Source of the DNA: Hortaea werneckii
Lineage: Eukaryota > Ascomycota > Dothideomycetes > Mycosphaerellales > Teratosphaeriaceae
Assembly: GCA_037044905.1 (NCBI GenBank)
Contig: JBAOKB010000182.1
Span: 62,001-126,000, forward strand
DNA length: 64,000 bases
Direction: 5' to 3'
The position numbers and the translations under genes were made by a program. Below the pieces are notes generated by a model that saw only the letters and a list, made by a program, of their open reading frames with translations, did no database searches and was not told the DNA's origin. Numbering within the stretch: the stretch's first letter is position 1; every line of letters starts with the position of its first letter. Shown in pieces: positions 40,301 through 49,022 of this stretch.

Positions 40301-43166
40301 GAGTGTCATATGTCAGAGTTTGGCGCAGACGAATGCTAATAACCTCGACGTCAAATCTCAAGAGCTTAAAGTGTTGCTGAGTACCTGGCGCGACAGACTG
40401 CCGAACCTTTGGGACGACATCAATGCATGGCAGGAGCTGGTTACCTGGAGACAGCACATCTTCGGGCTGATCAATAGCACGTACCTCGGACTGCTTCCGC
40501 AGACCGGCAACAACGCGACGGGTAACAGCTACGCGTACCGCGGGTATCACGAGACAGCATGGATCATCAACCGCTTCGCCCATGTCGCACGCAAGCATCA
40601 GATGCCTGAGGTATGCATCACGCAGCTCAGCAAGATCTACACTCTTCCCAACATTGAGATTCAAGAAGCTTTCCTGAAGCTGCGCGAGCAAGCCAAGTGC
40701 CACTATCAGAACCGAAGCGAGCTGACTAGTGGTCTCGATGTTATCAATAACACGAACTTGAACTATTTCGGACAACAACAAAAGGCCGAGTTCTACACGC
40801 TGAAGGGTATGTTCTTGAGTAAGCTTAGCCAGAAGGATGAAGCGCACGATGCTTTCGGTACTGCGCTCTTCTTCGACATCAAGCTCCCTAAGGCTTGGGC
40901 GGAATGGGGTCGCTACAGCGACTATCTCTTCAAGGAGAAACCGAGCGACCTGGAGCTTGCTGGCAATGCCATCAGCTGCTATCTCGAAGCGGCTGGACAA
41001 TACAAGAGCGCCAAGTCCCGCAAGCTCCTCAGCCGTATCCTCTGGTTGCTGAGCTTGGATGACAATGACGGTACGCTTGCGCAAGTGTACGCCAAATTCC
41101 AGGGCGAGCATCCGTGGTGGTACTGGGTGACGTTCATTCCTCAGCTGCTGAACAATCTCTCTCGCACAGAGGGCGAAGCGAACATTGCGCACCAGATCCT
41201 CTCAAATCTTGCCAAGACCTATCCGCAAGCGCTTCACTTCCAGCTGCGGACTAGCAATGAGGATATGCAGGTCATTCGTAAGGCTCAGACTATGCGGGAG
41301 CAACGCGAGAAGGCTGCACGCGAAGCCAAGCAGCGTGGCGAGGCCGTGAAGCAAGAATCGCCGTCTGTGAGGCCTGAGAGCGCAAGTGGTACGTCGAGAC
41401 CCGGTACAGGGAATGGAAACGGCGATATGCCAATGGTCAACGGCACCTCGGAGGAGACGCCGAAGAGGGAAGGTGGCGAGGACGGCAAACCTGCCAGCGA
41501 GCAACCGCCCCAGAACAAGCCGAAAAAGCCACGGGAGCACACGGAGGCTCTTACGATCACGTTGCGGACTGCCTTCCCTCTGCTGTATGCCTCGATGGAG
41601 GCTATGGTGGAGCAGATCCAGAAGCACTTCAAGTGTCCTCCAGATGAAGATGCTTATCGCCTGATCGTTGCCCTTCTCAACGACGCATTGAGCTACGTTG
41701 GCCGGTCGCCTCACGCCTTCGCGAACGACAACAAGTTGCCACAGCAGACTGAAGCCAACATTACAAGATTTGCTGAATCCATTCTGCCGCCGCACATCCG
41801 CAAGGGCTTTGAAGCAGACTTTGTGAGCAAGAAGCCGACCATGTTCGAGTACATCCAAAAGCTGCGCAAGTGGCGTGACAAGCTGGCAGAGAGGCTGGAT
41901 CGTAGACCAAGCACCTTCCATCTTGCAGAGACCACTCACCTTAGCGGTTTCCGGTTTGTGTGGTTTGATGAAGTGGAGGTCCCTGGGCAGTACCTCCAAC
42001 ATAAGGACAAGAACCAAGACTTTGTGCGCATTGAGCGCTTCCTTCCGGAAGTTGATCTCGTCCGTGGTGTGGCTGGTTGTCACCGCAGATTGAAAATCCG
42101 TGGCCACGACGGAAGCATCCATCCGTTCGCCATCCAACACCCTGCGCCTAGACACAGCAGGCGCGAAGAACGCATCCTCCAACTTTTCCGCATCTTCAAT
42201 GGTACTCTGAGCAAGAAGAAGGAGAGCAGGCGTCGCAACCTCCAGTTCCACCTACCGGTCATGGTACCGCTCTCCCCGCAGATACGCATGATCCAGGACG
42301 ACTCCTCATACATTACGCTGCAGGGTGTCTATGAAGACTACTGCAGGCGGAACGAGATCGACAAAGACCAGCCCACCATCTTGGCAATGGAGAAGCTGAG
42401 GGGGTTGTCGCCACAGAAGCAGGATCAGTACCTCAATGTCCGTCTGGAGGCACTCAACCATGTACAAGAGCGCTACGTGCCAAAGGATGCCGTCCGCCAA
42501 TACTTTGCCGCCACTTATCCGTCATTCGATGACTTCTGGCTCTTCAGGAGACAATTCTCTTACCAGCTTGCCGCACTCACTTACATCACCTTCACGATGC
42601 ACATGACCGTACGCTATCCGAACAAGATGTCGATTGCCCGCAAGAACGGCAACATTTGGGGCTCTGAATTACTGCCCTTCATGTCAAGCACCAAGCCATA
42701 CTTCCAAAACCCGGAGCCAGTACCTTTCCGCCTGACACCCAACTTACAGACGCTGATGGGTCCAATTCACACGGAAGGAATCTTCACCTGCGCTCTGATG
42801 GCGATTGCTCGTTGCCTCACTTCTGACTCTTCATACACTTCTTCGCAATCACCAGCGAACGGTGCCACGCAGCCAGGGATCCTGGAAGGCACGAACTGCG
42901 AGCTGGAACACCACCTCTCCATCTTCATCCGGGATGAGATGATGTTCTGGTACACCTCTTCCCATCGTCAAGCACTGAAGGAGAACGAGCTGCGGGAGAA
43001 TGTGCAGCGGAATGCTGACGCCATCGTCAATAAGGCGCTGGTGATTGCCAAGGAGCCCGCTGCAGGCAACCTGCCGGCCAACCAAAGTGTGTTGGATCTG
43101 GTGGCTAGAGCCACGAACCCGGAGAAGTTGTGTCAGACGGATCTACTGTGGATGCCGTGGCTGTAG
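31392..43166 (+). CDS. TRA1: Tra1/TRRAP, PIKK-like pseudokinase subunit of SAGA and NuA4
   Basis: One uninterrupted frame of 3924 residues, close to Tra1 of other filamentous fungi and somewhat longer than the yeast protein (3744). It is the large scaffold that binds transcription activators and brings SAGA and NuA4 histone acetyltransferases to promoters. The N-terminal about 2700 residues are HEAT-type helical repeats; a FAT domain follows (about 2750-3270, e.g. YEQNGIWDKAQTMYEQAQ, ESTWRSFEAWSNNET). A low-complexity linker lies at about 3310-3380, then a PI3K-like fold (about 3490-3830: HGSIHPFAIQHPAPRHSRRE-like loop region, FNGTLSKKKESRRRN), and the FATC end finishing LCQTDLLWMPWL. As in Tra1, the kinase catalytic motifs are degenerate. 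Low-complexity insertions occur near residues 170-210 and 1480-1515. The lack of introns in 11.8 kb is notable. Confidence 0.97.
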   Translation: MAARNLDDYEAKLQDPSTDLKTKASLLTELRDQFDSWCQGSSYGTFLHKFVPIFLQILSGQPVFTSTSPEQKLRSCALEILHRLPLGSSDNGVAEPFAEKIVETCLGLVKVENEDNAVLCLKIVMDFVRYYTKTQAVAEKAQPFLELILEIFDGMEQTVKDTFESSSPAPATANAPGTPSGAGAGTPGSPVASQSSSLAAPDPTVGEQQQTRQLVKGLHSFKVVAECPIIVVSIFQAHRSLAPKNVQKFTPKIKTTLLLEAGPQKRAHEEAESRGDIFTGVAKEIKAKGQTAAFGDLVTAQVKTMSFLAYLLRAYQSTLNDFLPHLPQLTVRLLRDVPRSHTATRKELLVAIRHIINFNFRDVFLPVILPLLDSRTLVGDSLTADVSLRPLAYTMLADLIHHVREKLSPEQIAKVVSVYVGHLTGDDGVEVPGTSYQTMSAKLLLNMAECMSKVEDKRDARFLMMTVLNGIADKFAAMNRAYPNAVKVYRQQAESSHNVLDALPESSAPDDNRGAEKPEWDETDIFAGAAMPIKAVSPRDRATDPVTENKFLFKNLLHGLKTFFYQLRNSNPEHIKDSVDSSIVPINWGELSCGFEAEEIEVLIKLFREGAQCFQYYAPLDQEDKHEHQNGAIKDSAETASNQSLASSTASSKEEKDLLETFATIFHHVDPAAFHEIFTSKSPIADGEVGGEGQNGIEYLYEQSFKHSALLHIPQFLLASEATSPAFCGMLLRFLMSKLSEIGETDGTKTSVLLRLFKLSFMAVTLFSQHNEGVLLPHVRELITKAIELSVTAEEPSNYFLLLRSLFRSIGGGRFEHLYKEILPLLEMLLEVLNTQLAAAPADGPNRDLFVELSLTVPARLSHLLPHLGYLMRPLCVALRSGERANTAEGRSATAAAAERGSAGSSELTAQGLRTLELCVDNLTADYLDPIMQPWMDEIMGSLWRMLKPGTLTNNPPPGSGIPAVVTGHQGAHTAVRILGKLGGRNRRFLNGPAPLEYRGYADDEASFGVRLIGAISNGGERAMPARLGVDTAIDRLIEPVPKAEKAKKADDFYKMQAFKLVTSHVKLLIGYDNLPDDLARLVQAQAEDLAEKKFEGGVDLFSVSERQKSTNKRDAQQGTLLKLLKSLMFAAGTIDELKQEASAFLKSVYRHFMIIELGIALARERHKKRPFDVKSGEGPVYIETSVLADAICQSLAHDIKEVREVAEQGMQSCFSIAAALFGAQEDKAECLPFFGKLAEVCVHACYEEEWFTKSSGALGISVLLDRNKLALSDQWVSDRLLDLVRGLLYVIKDMPQDLPAGVRFKARDTILELTRRFGASKLADKTQLENKENKLHQLANRLIAEVSHMNRHVRDAAQQALRALAEELEMPIHELVNPVKEPLVVPIFNKPLRALPFAAQIGYIDAIMFLLDMEHDVLIFNDELNRLLYETLALVDADDESLAQKPGEYRTAESIVRLRISGLRLLGTAVRFPGFASTSGSGTPNSQQQSQGSQQGQQPAAVGAPGGQHRARVISIFFKSLYSKNKEVSGAANAGLKVVLAATQKLPKDLLQNGLRPILMNVQDPRKLSVEGLEGLRTLLQLLTNYFKVEIGTRLLDHMKHIADPATLQKVSFTLIDAQPKMKVVTAIFSVFHLLPPAAVQFLPELVERVINLEASLRRSRSSPFREPLIKYLNHYPNDSWQFFSAAMKDEKKGRFFAQVLADPESGALRETVVKEADAFVNTFTSGEGQEKSQAMINAIHAADGIAAFAPHGKTFVENEKVRSSLLDAARQLQALREQNALASNLRLASVQSGEQIMRIATVYLEHHPEDLDFLFTLTDSSTKGELQPSPALFGFLYKRIITSDDIEYQRTVMNRCVDVFTDKTTAQKLKWFVFHNVLNPILATDVMRNWDRLSDANNKGTALLDKSMTDAIHNKLWKPQSVIDTSDDGTQGVDHSRMELLQTSAFLVKYHHNMLQDARKDLIKFGWNFIRLEDHINKYAAYCLIAYFIAHYETPPKIAMQVYGALLRAHQAEGKNLVIQSLEILEPVLKKRLGGPDGRQSVWARLPRKILSEEISNVQQLTSIYHFLVRHPDLFYEARDGFAGIMIQSMNKVAQLPSPSVENRRLALNIFSLMYQWEERTVREQGSLAGTESPTGDASATHNGKRGAVASAPSRLMLIKYMVQFIATLPERFPVSAPKPKEGGHGMQGMQPPTETITKTLDFLKKLLSPPYWDDLDIDAMFPKVTEQILCSDHKTEEKQEVWTTRVINTIQILKVLVCSRSDEWIVARLPQLQKLLGKPLRSENIEIQEALYNTNLPDSVVPRTPPLLQRILEAIPLSPPEDELPDADSSTEEFVNFLMTLAGDALNNGNHMAGVNVLWIMAQRKPEDVDVHIPGLLKAFQTKLARDHLNAPSPQQAMMPNAQQQAPSQEEAESTVTLIIKIIDMLSSRISSLGESRRPYLSVLASLVERSTSIVLCERILAQVEEWVFMPTEPVPTLKEKTAVLQKMLLFETRADPTLYTKFMDLVIRIYEDPKILRSELAVRMEHAFLIGLRSPDIEMRSRFVSIFDRALSRSTSNRFFKLIGEQQWDILQDTFWLSQIIQMMFGSIDQSTALHLHPEDFRCLSASNLYGPYANDARDPMKDDGIEGIINAEKQFMLDVGSVRSRDVLGPLADLQHTDAQLAHDIWVCYFPMCWSTLSKDDREDIEQGLVALLTKDHLSRQVDKRPNVVATLLEGIARAKPICKFPPHVMKYLAKAYDAWYVAANFMEDLAMKPVIDTSTVRESNLDALVEVYASLEEGDLFYGTWRRRAQFVETNAALSYEQNGIWDKAQTMYEQAQIKARTGSLPFSQGEYMLWEDQWVLCAQKLQQWEILAEFAKHENINDLYLESTWRSFEAWSNNETREQLDSVIKAVSDAPTPRRMFFQAFMSLLKMHNKQDSQQDFSRICDENIQLSVRNWHKLPHRITNAHVGLLQNFQQLVELHDASVICQSLAQTNANNLDVKSQELKVLLSTWRDRLPNLWDDINAWQELVTWRQHIFGLINSTYLGLLPQTGNNATGNSYAYRGYHETAWIINRFAHVARKHQMPEVCITQLSKIYTLPNIEIQEAFLKLREQAKCHYQNRSELTSGLDVINNTNLNYFGQQQKAEFYTLKGMFLSKLSQKDEAHDAFGTALFFDIKLPKAWAEWGRYSDYLFKEKPSDLELAGNAISCYLEAAGQYKSAKSRKLLSRILWLLSLDDNDGTLAQVYAKFQGEHPWWYWVTFIPQLLNNLSRTEGEANIAHQILSNLAKTYPQALHFQLRTSNEDMQVIRKAQTMREQREKAAREAKQRGEAVKQESPSVRPESASGTSRPGTGNGNGDMPMVNGTSEETPKREGGEDGKPASEQPPQNKPKKPREHTEALTITLRTAFPLLYASMEAMVEQIQKHFKCPPDEDAYRLIVALLNDALSYVGRSPHAFANDNKLPQQTEANITRFAESILPPHIRKGFEADFVSKKPTMFEYIQKLRKWRDKLAERLDRRPSTFHLAETTHLSGFRFVWFDEVEVPGQYLQHKDKNQDFVRIERFLPEVDLVRGVAGCHRRLKIRGHDGSIHPFAIQHPAPRHSRREERILQLFRIFNGTLSKKKESRRRNLQFHLPVMVPLSPQIRMIQDDSSYITLQGVYEDYCRRNEIDKDQPTILAMEKLRGLSPQKQDQYLNVRLEALNHVQERYVPKDAVRQYFAATYPSFDDFWLFRRQFSYQLAALTYITFTMHMTVRYPNKMSIARKNGNIWGSELLPFMSSTKPYFQNPEPVPFRLTPNLQTLMGPIHTEGIFTCALMAIARCLTSDSSYTSSQSPANGATQPGILEGTNCELEHHLSIFIRDEMMFWYTSSHRQALKENELRENVQRNADAIVNKALVIAKEPAAGNLPANQSVLDLVARATNPEKLCQTDLLWMPWL

Positions 43167-43401
43167 ACGTAGAGTGACGGGAATGAGATATGACATGGGG
43201 GGATGGGATGATCATGCGAATTAGCGAGGCGCTGGTTATTATTTCGAGGACAGTTGCTAGAAACAAAAGTTGAGCACTGCAGGTTTGTTATCCAGTCATA
43301 GACAGCCGAAGGGCAGGCAGATGGAATACTATAAGGGTTGATTTTTCTAAGCGAGGCGTTACGGGTTTTGGCATCAGTCATGTATAGCCATAGCAGTATG
43401 T

Positions 43402-45977
43402 TCAAACTACATTCACATCATTCAGTGTTCGCCTCCAATGTCTCAGCGAAGGCTTCCAATGCCGCGTCCCTCCCGCACGACTTAGTCCTCTCAGGCCCGC
43501 CTTGACAAAGGATAAGCTCCTATCAAACTGCTTGAGCAGTTCCGTTGCATCCCCACGATCGTCAGCTCGACCTTTGCTATCGTCATCAGATGGCGTTGCC
43601 GGCTTGCCTGTGCCTCGAAGGTTAGTAGACGCTGCTAGGTCCGGGAAAAGTCGTCTCCATTGTCCTGCAAATTGCTCACACATTTCGAGAATACCGACGA
43701 TTGCCTCCTTGATGGGGCTAAGGTTCGGGGCAAGCAACAATGCCGTCTCCAGTCGACGCTCGTACTCGGACCAGATCGCAGCCATACTGTCTATCCCATC
43801 GGCGGCTTGCATCTCGGTCATCATTGCGCCGTGCAGGTGCGCCGCAGAAGAGGTAATGTGATGGTGCAGAGCGTTTACGAAGCAGGTGAGCTTCCAGTTT
43901 AATAGGAACGCTGTCCGGTGTTGGTGAGGCAGAGTGGAGCTCTTGTTACTGGATAGTGGGAGAGTGCTCACGTGTGTACGCAAGAGAGTCGCTGCATATA
44001 GGGTCTGCAGTAGAAGTGCAAAGATTGCCGAGTGCGTGGGTAGATTGCTTGAGCGAGTGACGTTCAGTACTGGCCACGGCATTGCCATTCGCAGGTGCAG
44101 ATCACCGAGCTGTTGAACCATTGGTCTGGCAACCTGCTTCGATTTGTTCTCGCTTCCGGTGATATGTATGCTGAGACTGCGGTCCTCGACCTCGTCGTGT
44201 GTGCCGAGAGTGCTTTGCGCATACTCAGTAAGCACAAAGCTGTCCTGCCACGACTCAGGACGTCGCCACATGCGCTCAAAGACGTTCTCGGCGAATTGCT
44301 GGAACACGTTGCCGTCTTTTCCAAAGAAGGCGTACTGCTGGCTGTGGAAGGCCTTGTAGAGAACGCCAGTATTCAAGAGTTTTGCGCGGAGCGTTTCAGC
44401 GCCATCTGATCCTGAGTCTTCGAGCCAGCTGGTGAATGAATCTTCGAAGAGCTGATCGACAGGTAATAGGTCGTTGGACTTGATTTCCGCATCCAAGGTT
44501 TGAAGGAAGTTGGAAAATCCAGTATGTGTAGATTCCTGTTGCAAAATCTTTTGAGCGAGAGTCAAGCAGCTTCAGGAATGCTTTGGCTTTCCCTTGGGCA
44601 AAGATTCTAGCGCTAAAAGGTCGCAGGAAGCGCGGCATCAATGGGCCGCCAGCAACAGATGTGCGAAGGCTCCAGCGCTCATGCCAGACTTGACCTAGCT
44701 CGCAGTTTGCATTGCTGTCGGATACGAAGAATTCGCCTTCGGAGGGTGGTGGAACAGTCCCTGTCGTGACCCACACTGCAATAGGTCTCAGGTAGGTCTT
44801 GAGTCCTGAAAGCAAGACCGCAACGATGGCTTTAAAGTGTCTTTGTCGCCGGACATTTGTGCACTGCAAGAAGCGTTGAACAGGGCGTCCAGCAACTCGA
44901 AGTGAGAGTTCCTTACGTTCGGTCGAATGCTTTCGGTATGCTCTATGACATCTGCAAGATATCTGAGTGGTCGAGTAAGCTTCTCAGCTTGTGCTCGAAC
45001 ATCAATAATGCTGACGACGGTGTTTTGCTTTGGCGTTACAAAGCGCTGCTCCACATCATTGAGGTGGAGTGAAAAGGCGCTTCGATGGCTCTCAACGGCA
45101 GACTGGACTGACTGCACAAAAGGCGTCTCCTGTACTCGTTGCATCCATTTGCGCAGAAAATTCAATCGGCTGCCTATATGAGCCACCTGCATGCACACCC
45201 GCTGGAGTGTGGCTTGGGCTGCGGGACTGAGGGACCACGTCAGAAGTTCACTTTAATGTCACCGTTCTTTTCCTTCAGACGATACACTTCCGTTTTCAGA
45301 CCGCGAAGCATCATCAGTGTCTCACGTACGAGCACCAGTTCCGAGATTGGCTGTTTGCCAGTGCTACCTTTGGAGGGGAGGCTGTCCCTCACCTCATCTA
45401 AGGCATTTTCGTCAAGCGTTACCAGGTGAAGTCTCGCTAGGGCTTCAGGATCCTCTTCGTCTACGGAAGTGGCCACAGTCGATGTCGTGGCCTCGTCGTC
45501 ACCATCGATTGTGGCGTCATCACCGCTGGAATGATAGCCTCGCTCGATGTCATCCCAAACGCCATCTTCATCAAGCGGGTCTTCGGCTATGATATCCTCC
45601 CAGCTCAACTGAGGAGTGAGATCAGCCGGCTTGCTCAGCGCGTCCAAGTCCTCAATATTGGTGTTCTCCAAGGGACGATCAGAGAGCTCTAGTAGCAACG
45701 CAAGGATCTCTGGGAGCCATTTCGACTGGGTGGGAAGCTCCTTCAGGCGTGTTTGCAGTGCATCAGATAGGTCCTCGCGACTGCGGACAGTGAACTTTTC
45801 GGCTAGGCCATCACATCGGTCCTGGACTGCGAATTGGTTGGTCCGCGCGAAGTGATGGTCTTTCAAGCCTCGGAGCGTCTTTTCCTTCGTTGCTCTAAAT
45901 TTCGGGCTGGATTTGGGCAGGCCAAACGAAGTAATGAGGTTCTCTACGAGCTCAGCATTTCGAGCTGTATGCGCCAT
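43402..45977 (-). pseudogene. Gamma-tubulin complex component 5-like (Spc97/Spc98 family), broken by three frameshifts
   Basis: Four overlapping minus-strand frames read as one GCP5-like protein. The first (45977 to about 45250, start MAHTARNAELV) has the acidic N-terminal half and VRETLMMLRGL. The second (to about 44838) has WSLSPAAQATLQRVCMQ and HFELLDALFNASCSAQMSGD. The third (to about 44567) has KTYLRPIAVWVTTGTVPPPS and FAQGKAKAFLKLL. The fourth (to the stop at 43402) has LLPVDQLFEDSFTSWLED, QYAFFGKDGNVFQQFAENVF, SWQDSFVLTEYAQ and the C-terminal GRIP2-type helices. Joining them needs shifts of -1, -1 and +1. GCP5 (fission yeast Mod21) is a non-essential gamma-tubulin ring component. A 53-nt GTAAGG...TTGCAG segment (44916-44864) could alternatively be an intron curing the second break, but it would delete the conserved LLDALF region. 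Assembly errors are the main alternative to decay. Confidence 0.7.
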
Positions 45978-46405
45978 TCTCTCCACACATTGCTGTAAGA
46001 ACGCTGCCCGCCTCTTCCGACGATGTGTATCGCCTGATTGTTATATTGTCGGAAGAGGTGGCCGAGGAAGACGCGTCAAGATTCGCGTTGCACTCGCATC
46101 CTGTCCCGTCCCGTCTTGCAATCGAGCATTGACGCGATTGATTAAGACTTTGATTGATCCCTGGGGTAAGAGCAACGAGACGCACGGAGCGCACGCGCGG
46201 AGAACATGCCAAGCTTTGGCGGGACGGGAAATTGGCGTCATTAGTTCCCGCGGCTGGCGTACCTCCGAGCAGGAACAGATGCGACCAAATGCCACGAGCA
46301 TGTGAAGTTTGCGAAGCGACACAGGAAGCTCCTCCCACCTCGGTCTATCTGTCTATAGTGACACGCGAGTCGGTGGATGCTTGCGACATCTAGTCATGCG
46401 ATCTG
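45978..46405. promoter_or_regulatory. Divergent promoter region (GCP5-like / GT15)
   Basis: 428 bases between the start codons of the minus-strand GCP5-like gene and the plus-strand mannosyltransferase. No TATA box or other site that I can support. Confidence 0.4.
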
Positions 46406-47816
46406 ATGGATGTCAAGAGCGAAAAGGGTCTGCCGACGAGTGAAGAACATCCATATCACAGAAGGGGGGGACAAGGAGGTGTGACCAGAATGGGGCTGCC
46501 GCGACCGATCCGCCTCCTGGCGGCGGCCACAATGGTCTTGTTCTTGTTCCTAGTATTGCAGATCATGAGGAGTCCAACCAGCGTCAAGCTACCTGGATCA
46601 ACCGCCCACAAGTACGATGATATGATCCGGGACCCAAACTTGGATGGTATGGCAAATCATGACCGAGTGGCACAGCATGCGCAGATGCTAAGTCGTTCCT
46701 ACAGAGACCCATGAGCCTCCGGAGCCGCTGCGTCGAGTCGAGGGCAACAATTACGATGCCGACAATCCAAACAGCGATCGAATCAATGCTACTCTCCTGT
46801 CGCTTGTCCGCAACAAGGAGCTTCAGCAGTTGGTCATGTCCATGAAGGATCTCGAGCGGACATGGAATCATAAGTTCAACTATCCGTGGACCTTCATCAA
46901 CGACGAACCGTTCACCGAAGAATTCAAGACAGTCACGCGGCGACACACAAAAGCTCAGATCAACTACCTCGAGATACCAAAGGAGCATTGGGAGGTCCCG
47001 TCATGGATAAACCTAGACCTCATGCATGCCAGTGCGGACATTTTAGAAGAGCAGCAAGTGCAGTACGCGCATCTAGAGTCTTATCATCAGATGTGCAGGT
47101 GGAACTCCGGCATGTTCTACAAGCATCCGGGGCTGCAGGAGTATCAATACTACTGGCGAGTCGAGCCCAACGTCCACTTCTTCTGCGACGTCGATTACGA
47201 CGTCTTCCGCTTTATGAAGGACCACAACCAGACTTATGGCTTCACGGTAAATCTCTACGACAGTCCAGAGTCCATCTCCAGCCTGTGGCCGGAAACTGTC
47301 AAGTTCCTTGCCTCGAACAGCCACCTGCTGCATCCGAATAATGCCATGGGCTGGCTCACTGACAAAGAGCGCCGACCGGAACATAACTACAAGGCAAACG
47401 GCTACAGCACATGCCACTTCTGGTCCAACTTCGAAATCGCGGACATGGACTTCTGGCGTTCGCCAGCCTACGAAGCATACTTCGAACATCTGGACCGGGC
47501 AGGTGGGTTCTTCTACGAGCGCTGGGGCGATGCGCCAGTCCACTCGATCGCACTGGGACTGTTCGAAGACCGCGATCGGATACATTGGTTCAAGGACATC
47601 GGATATCAGCACATCCCCTTCTTCAACTGTCCAAACAGTCCGAAGTGCAAAGGTTGTGTCAAGGGACGGTTCACGGATGGCGAGGCCTGGCTGAACAAGG
47701 AGGACTGCAGGCCCAACTGGTTCAAGTACGTGGGGAACGAGTGGGACCCTGAGGATAGCAGGTACGGCACGCTTGCCGCCATGGCGGCTGCTGCGAATGC
47801 GACAAGTCCCGCATAG
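46406..47816 (+). CDS. Alpha-1,2-mannosyltransferase, GT15 (Kre2/Mnt1/Ktr family)
   Basis: Two exons, 46406-46646 and 46705-47816. The 58-nt intron (donor GTATGG, branch GCTAAG, acceptor CTACAG) joins G|AG and reads NLDETHEPPEPLRRVEG. Product 450 residues, type II Golgi topology: a short cytosolic tail, then a membrane anchor (about 31-50, RLLAAATMVLFLFLVLQIM), then the lumenal catalytic domain. GT15 marks: NYPWTFINDEPFTEEF, ESYHQMCRWNSGMFYKHP, YYWRVEPNVHFFCDVDYDVF (acceptor/GDP-Mn region), SNFEIADMDFWRSPAY, GGFFYERWGDAPVHSIAL, and the Cys-rich end FFNCPNSPKCKGC. It would add alpha-1,2-mannose to O- or N-glycans of secreted proteins. An in-frame ATG at 46490 is an alternative start that still keeps the anchor. 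No damage is seen, in contrast to both flanking genes. Confidence 0.92.
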
Positions 47817-49022
47817 CCTGCAAAGAAGCAGGAAGCGCGAAGTCAGATTTGATAGCACGGCGTTTGGGAGTCTGAGATTTCCGTCGATACCGCAACTGTT
47901 GCCTTGGAGGAGAGTGGCATGGCATCTTAATGTGTGGAATCACGATGTTTGCGAATGTATGCAGGATGTACAGTTGTGATTCAGCTCGAATTGCTCGCCG
48001 TTAAGCTTTATCGAGCAGACGCTTTGCCACGGGAAAGCCAGGAGAGGGAAAGGTCCACATAGGAGGCCCTGGCACTTCCTTCTCACTAACTGCTGAATTG
48101 GGATGTTTTTGTCGGCCCCTGCCTCAGCGGTAGGATTGCAATCTGTATATAGCCACGTATGCAAACGGTCGAGGATGTGTACTCCGCGTGTCCTCTCACG
48201 GCTGATATGTATAATGCAAGCCTGATATCGCGGCTGGCAGTTGTCCCTGCTTCAGCGTTCTGGCTTCGACGACGTCCCTCGGCTGGCAGGATCTTGCAAT
48301 CTCGCGTCAACTCAAAGTCTGGAACTACCATGCTCAAGTTGGTATCTGGAGGAACTCCTTGTTACATATCTTCGACCGTTGTACCTCCGCCGCAGCACTC
48401 AATTTAGGCAGTATTAATAGCTTGGATGAGCCTTATTGCTTGAAATTTGAGGTAGAGGTCAAGATCAGCAGACGCTGACACCTTGCGTCTAGATAGGAGG
48501 CAAGGGTTGGGTAGGGTTGGGATGCAGGGCTGGTCCACATATGAATCATTCAACATTGTCTTCACTGCGCTTTGTGCGAGGTTTACGTTGGACGGTTGTA
48601 AAATCGATGAAATGGAATTACTGGAACAAAGATAGAAGATTCTTGCTAGAATCGTATGTACAATTCACTTGCAATGAGAGACTTGCGCTTTCTCAAACAC
48701 CGCCCAAAAACGTCAAGGCTTCGTGGCCAGTAACTTCAACCATGTATGTTTCCCGCAATCAAATTGACACTCCGAGATAGTAGAGCCATCTGAGAGCATG
48801 TATGGCAGATCTAATGCTTATGAAATATATGTATTGCACTTATTTTTACTCTGACACTACATAGTACTACTGATGAGCTGCACAGCTCGGGATATATTCG
48901 TTGCTTACGTAACCGTTCAGCCATTCCAACGTCTCCTCTCAATTCTAGCTCGAATCATGTCCAACATCGCGACCTCCAAGGCCTTTGGTTTCAGGAAGTC
49001 CATCTCATTTGTTTCGCATTGC
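47817..49022. other. Intergenic stretch, no recognised gene
   Basis: 1.2 kb between convergent 3' ends of the GT15 and PrpF genes. AT-richer than the surroundings toward 48600-48960. Only short frames, no motif recognised. Confidence 0.45.

Noticed and set aside
39501..41192. 563-codon minus-strand ORF inside TRA1
   Set aside because: A long antisense shadow of TRA1 caused by codon bias; the sense frame has unmistakable Tra1 FAT-region sequence.
41202..42251. 349-codon minus-strand ORF inside TRA1
   Set aside because: Antisense shadow over the Tra1 kinase-like region; no motif of its own.
45251..45285. 35-nt GTATCG...AAAG intron to cure the first GCP5 frameshift
   Set aside because: It restores the frame but is shorter than plausible fungal introns and lacks a branch site.
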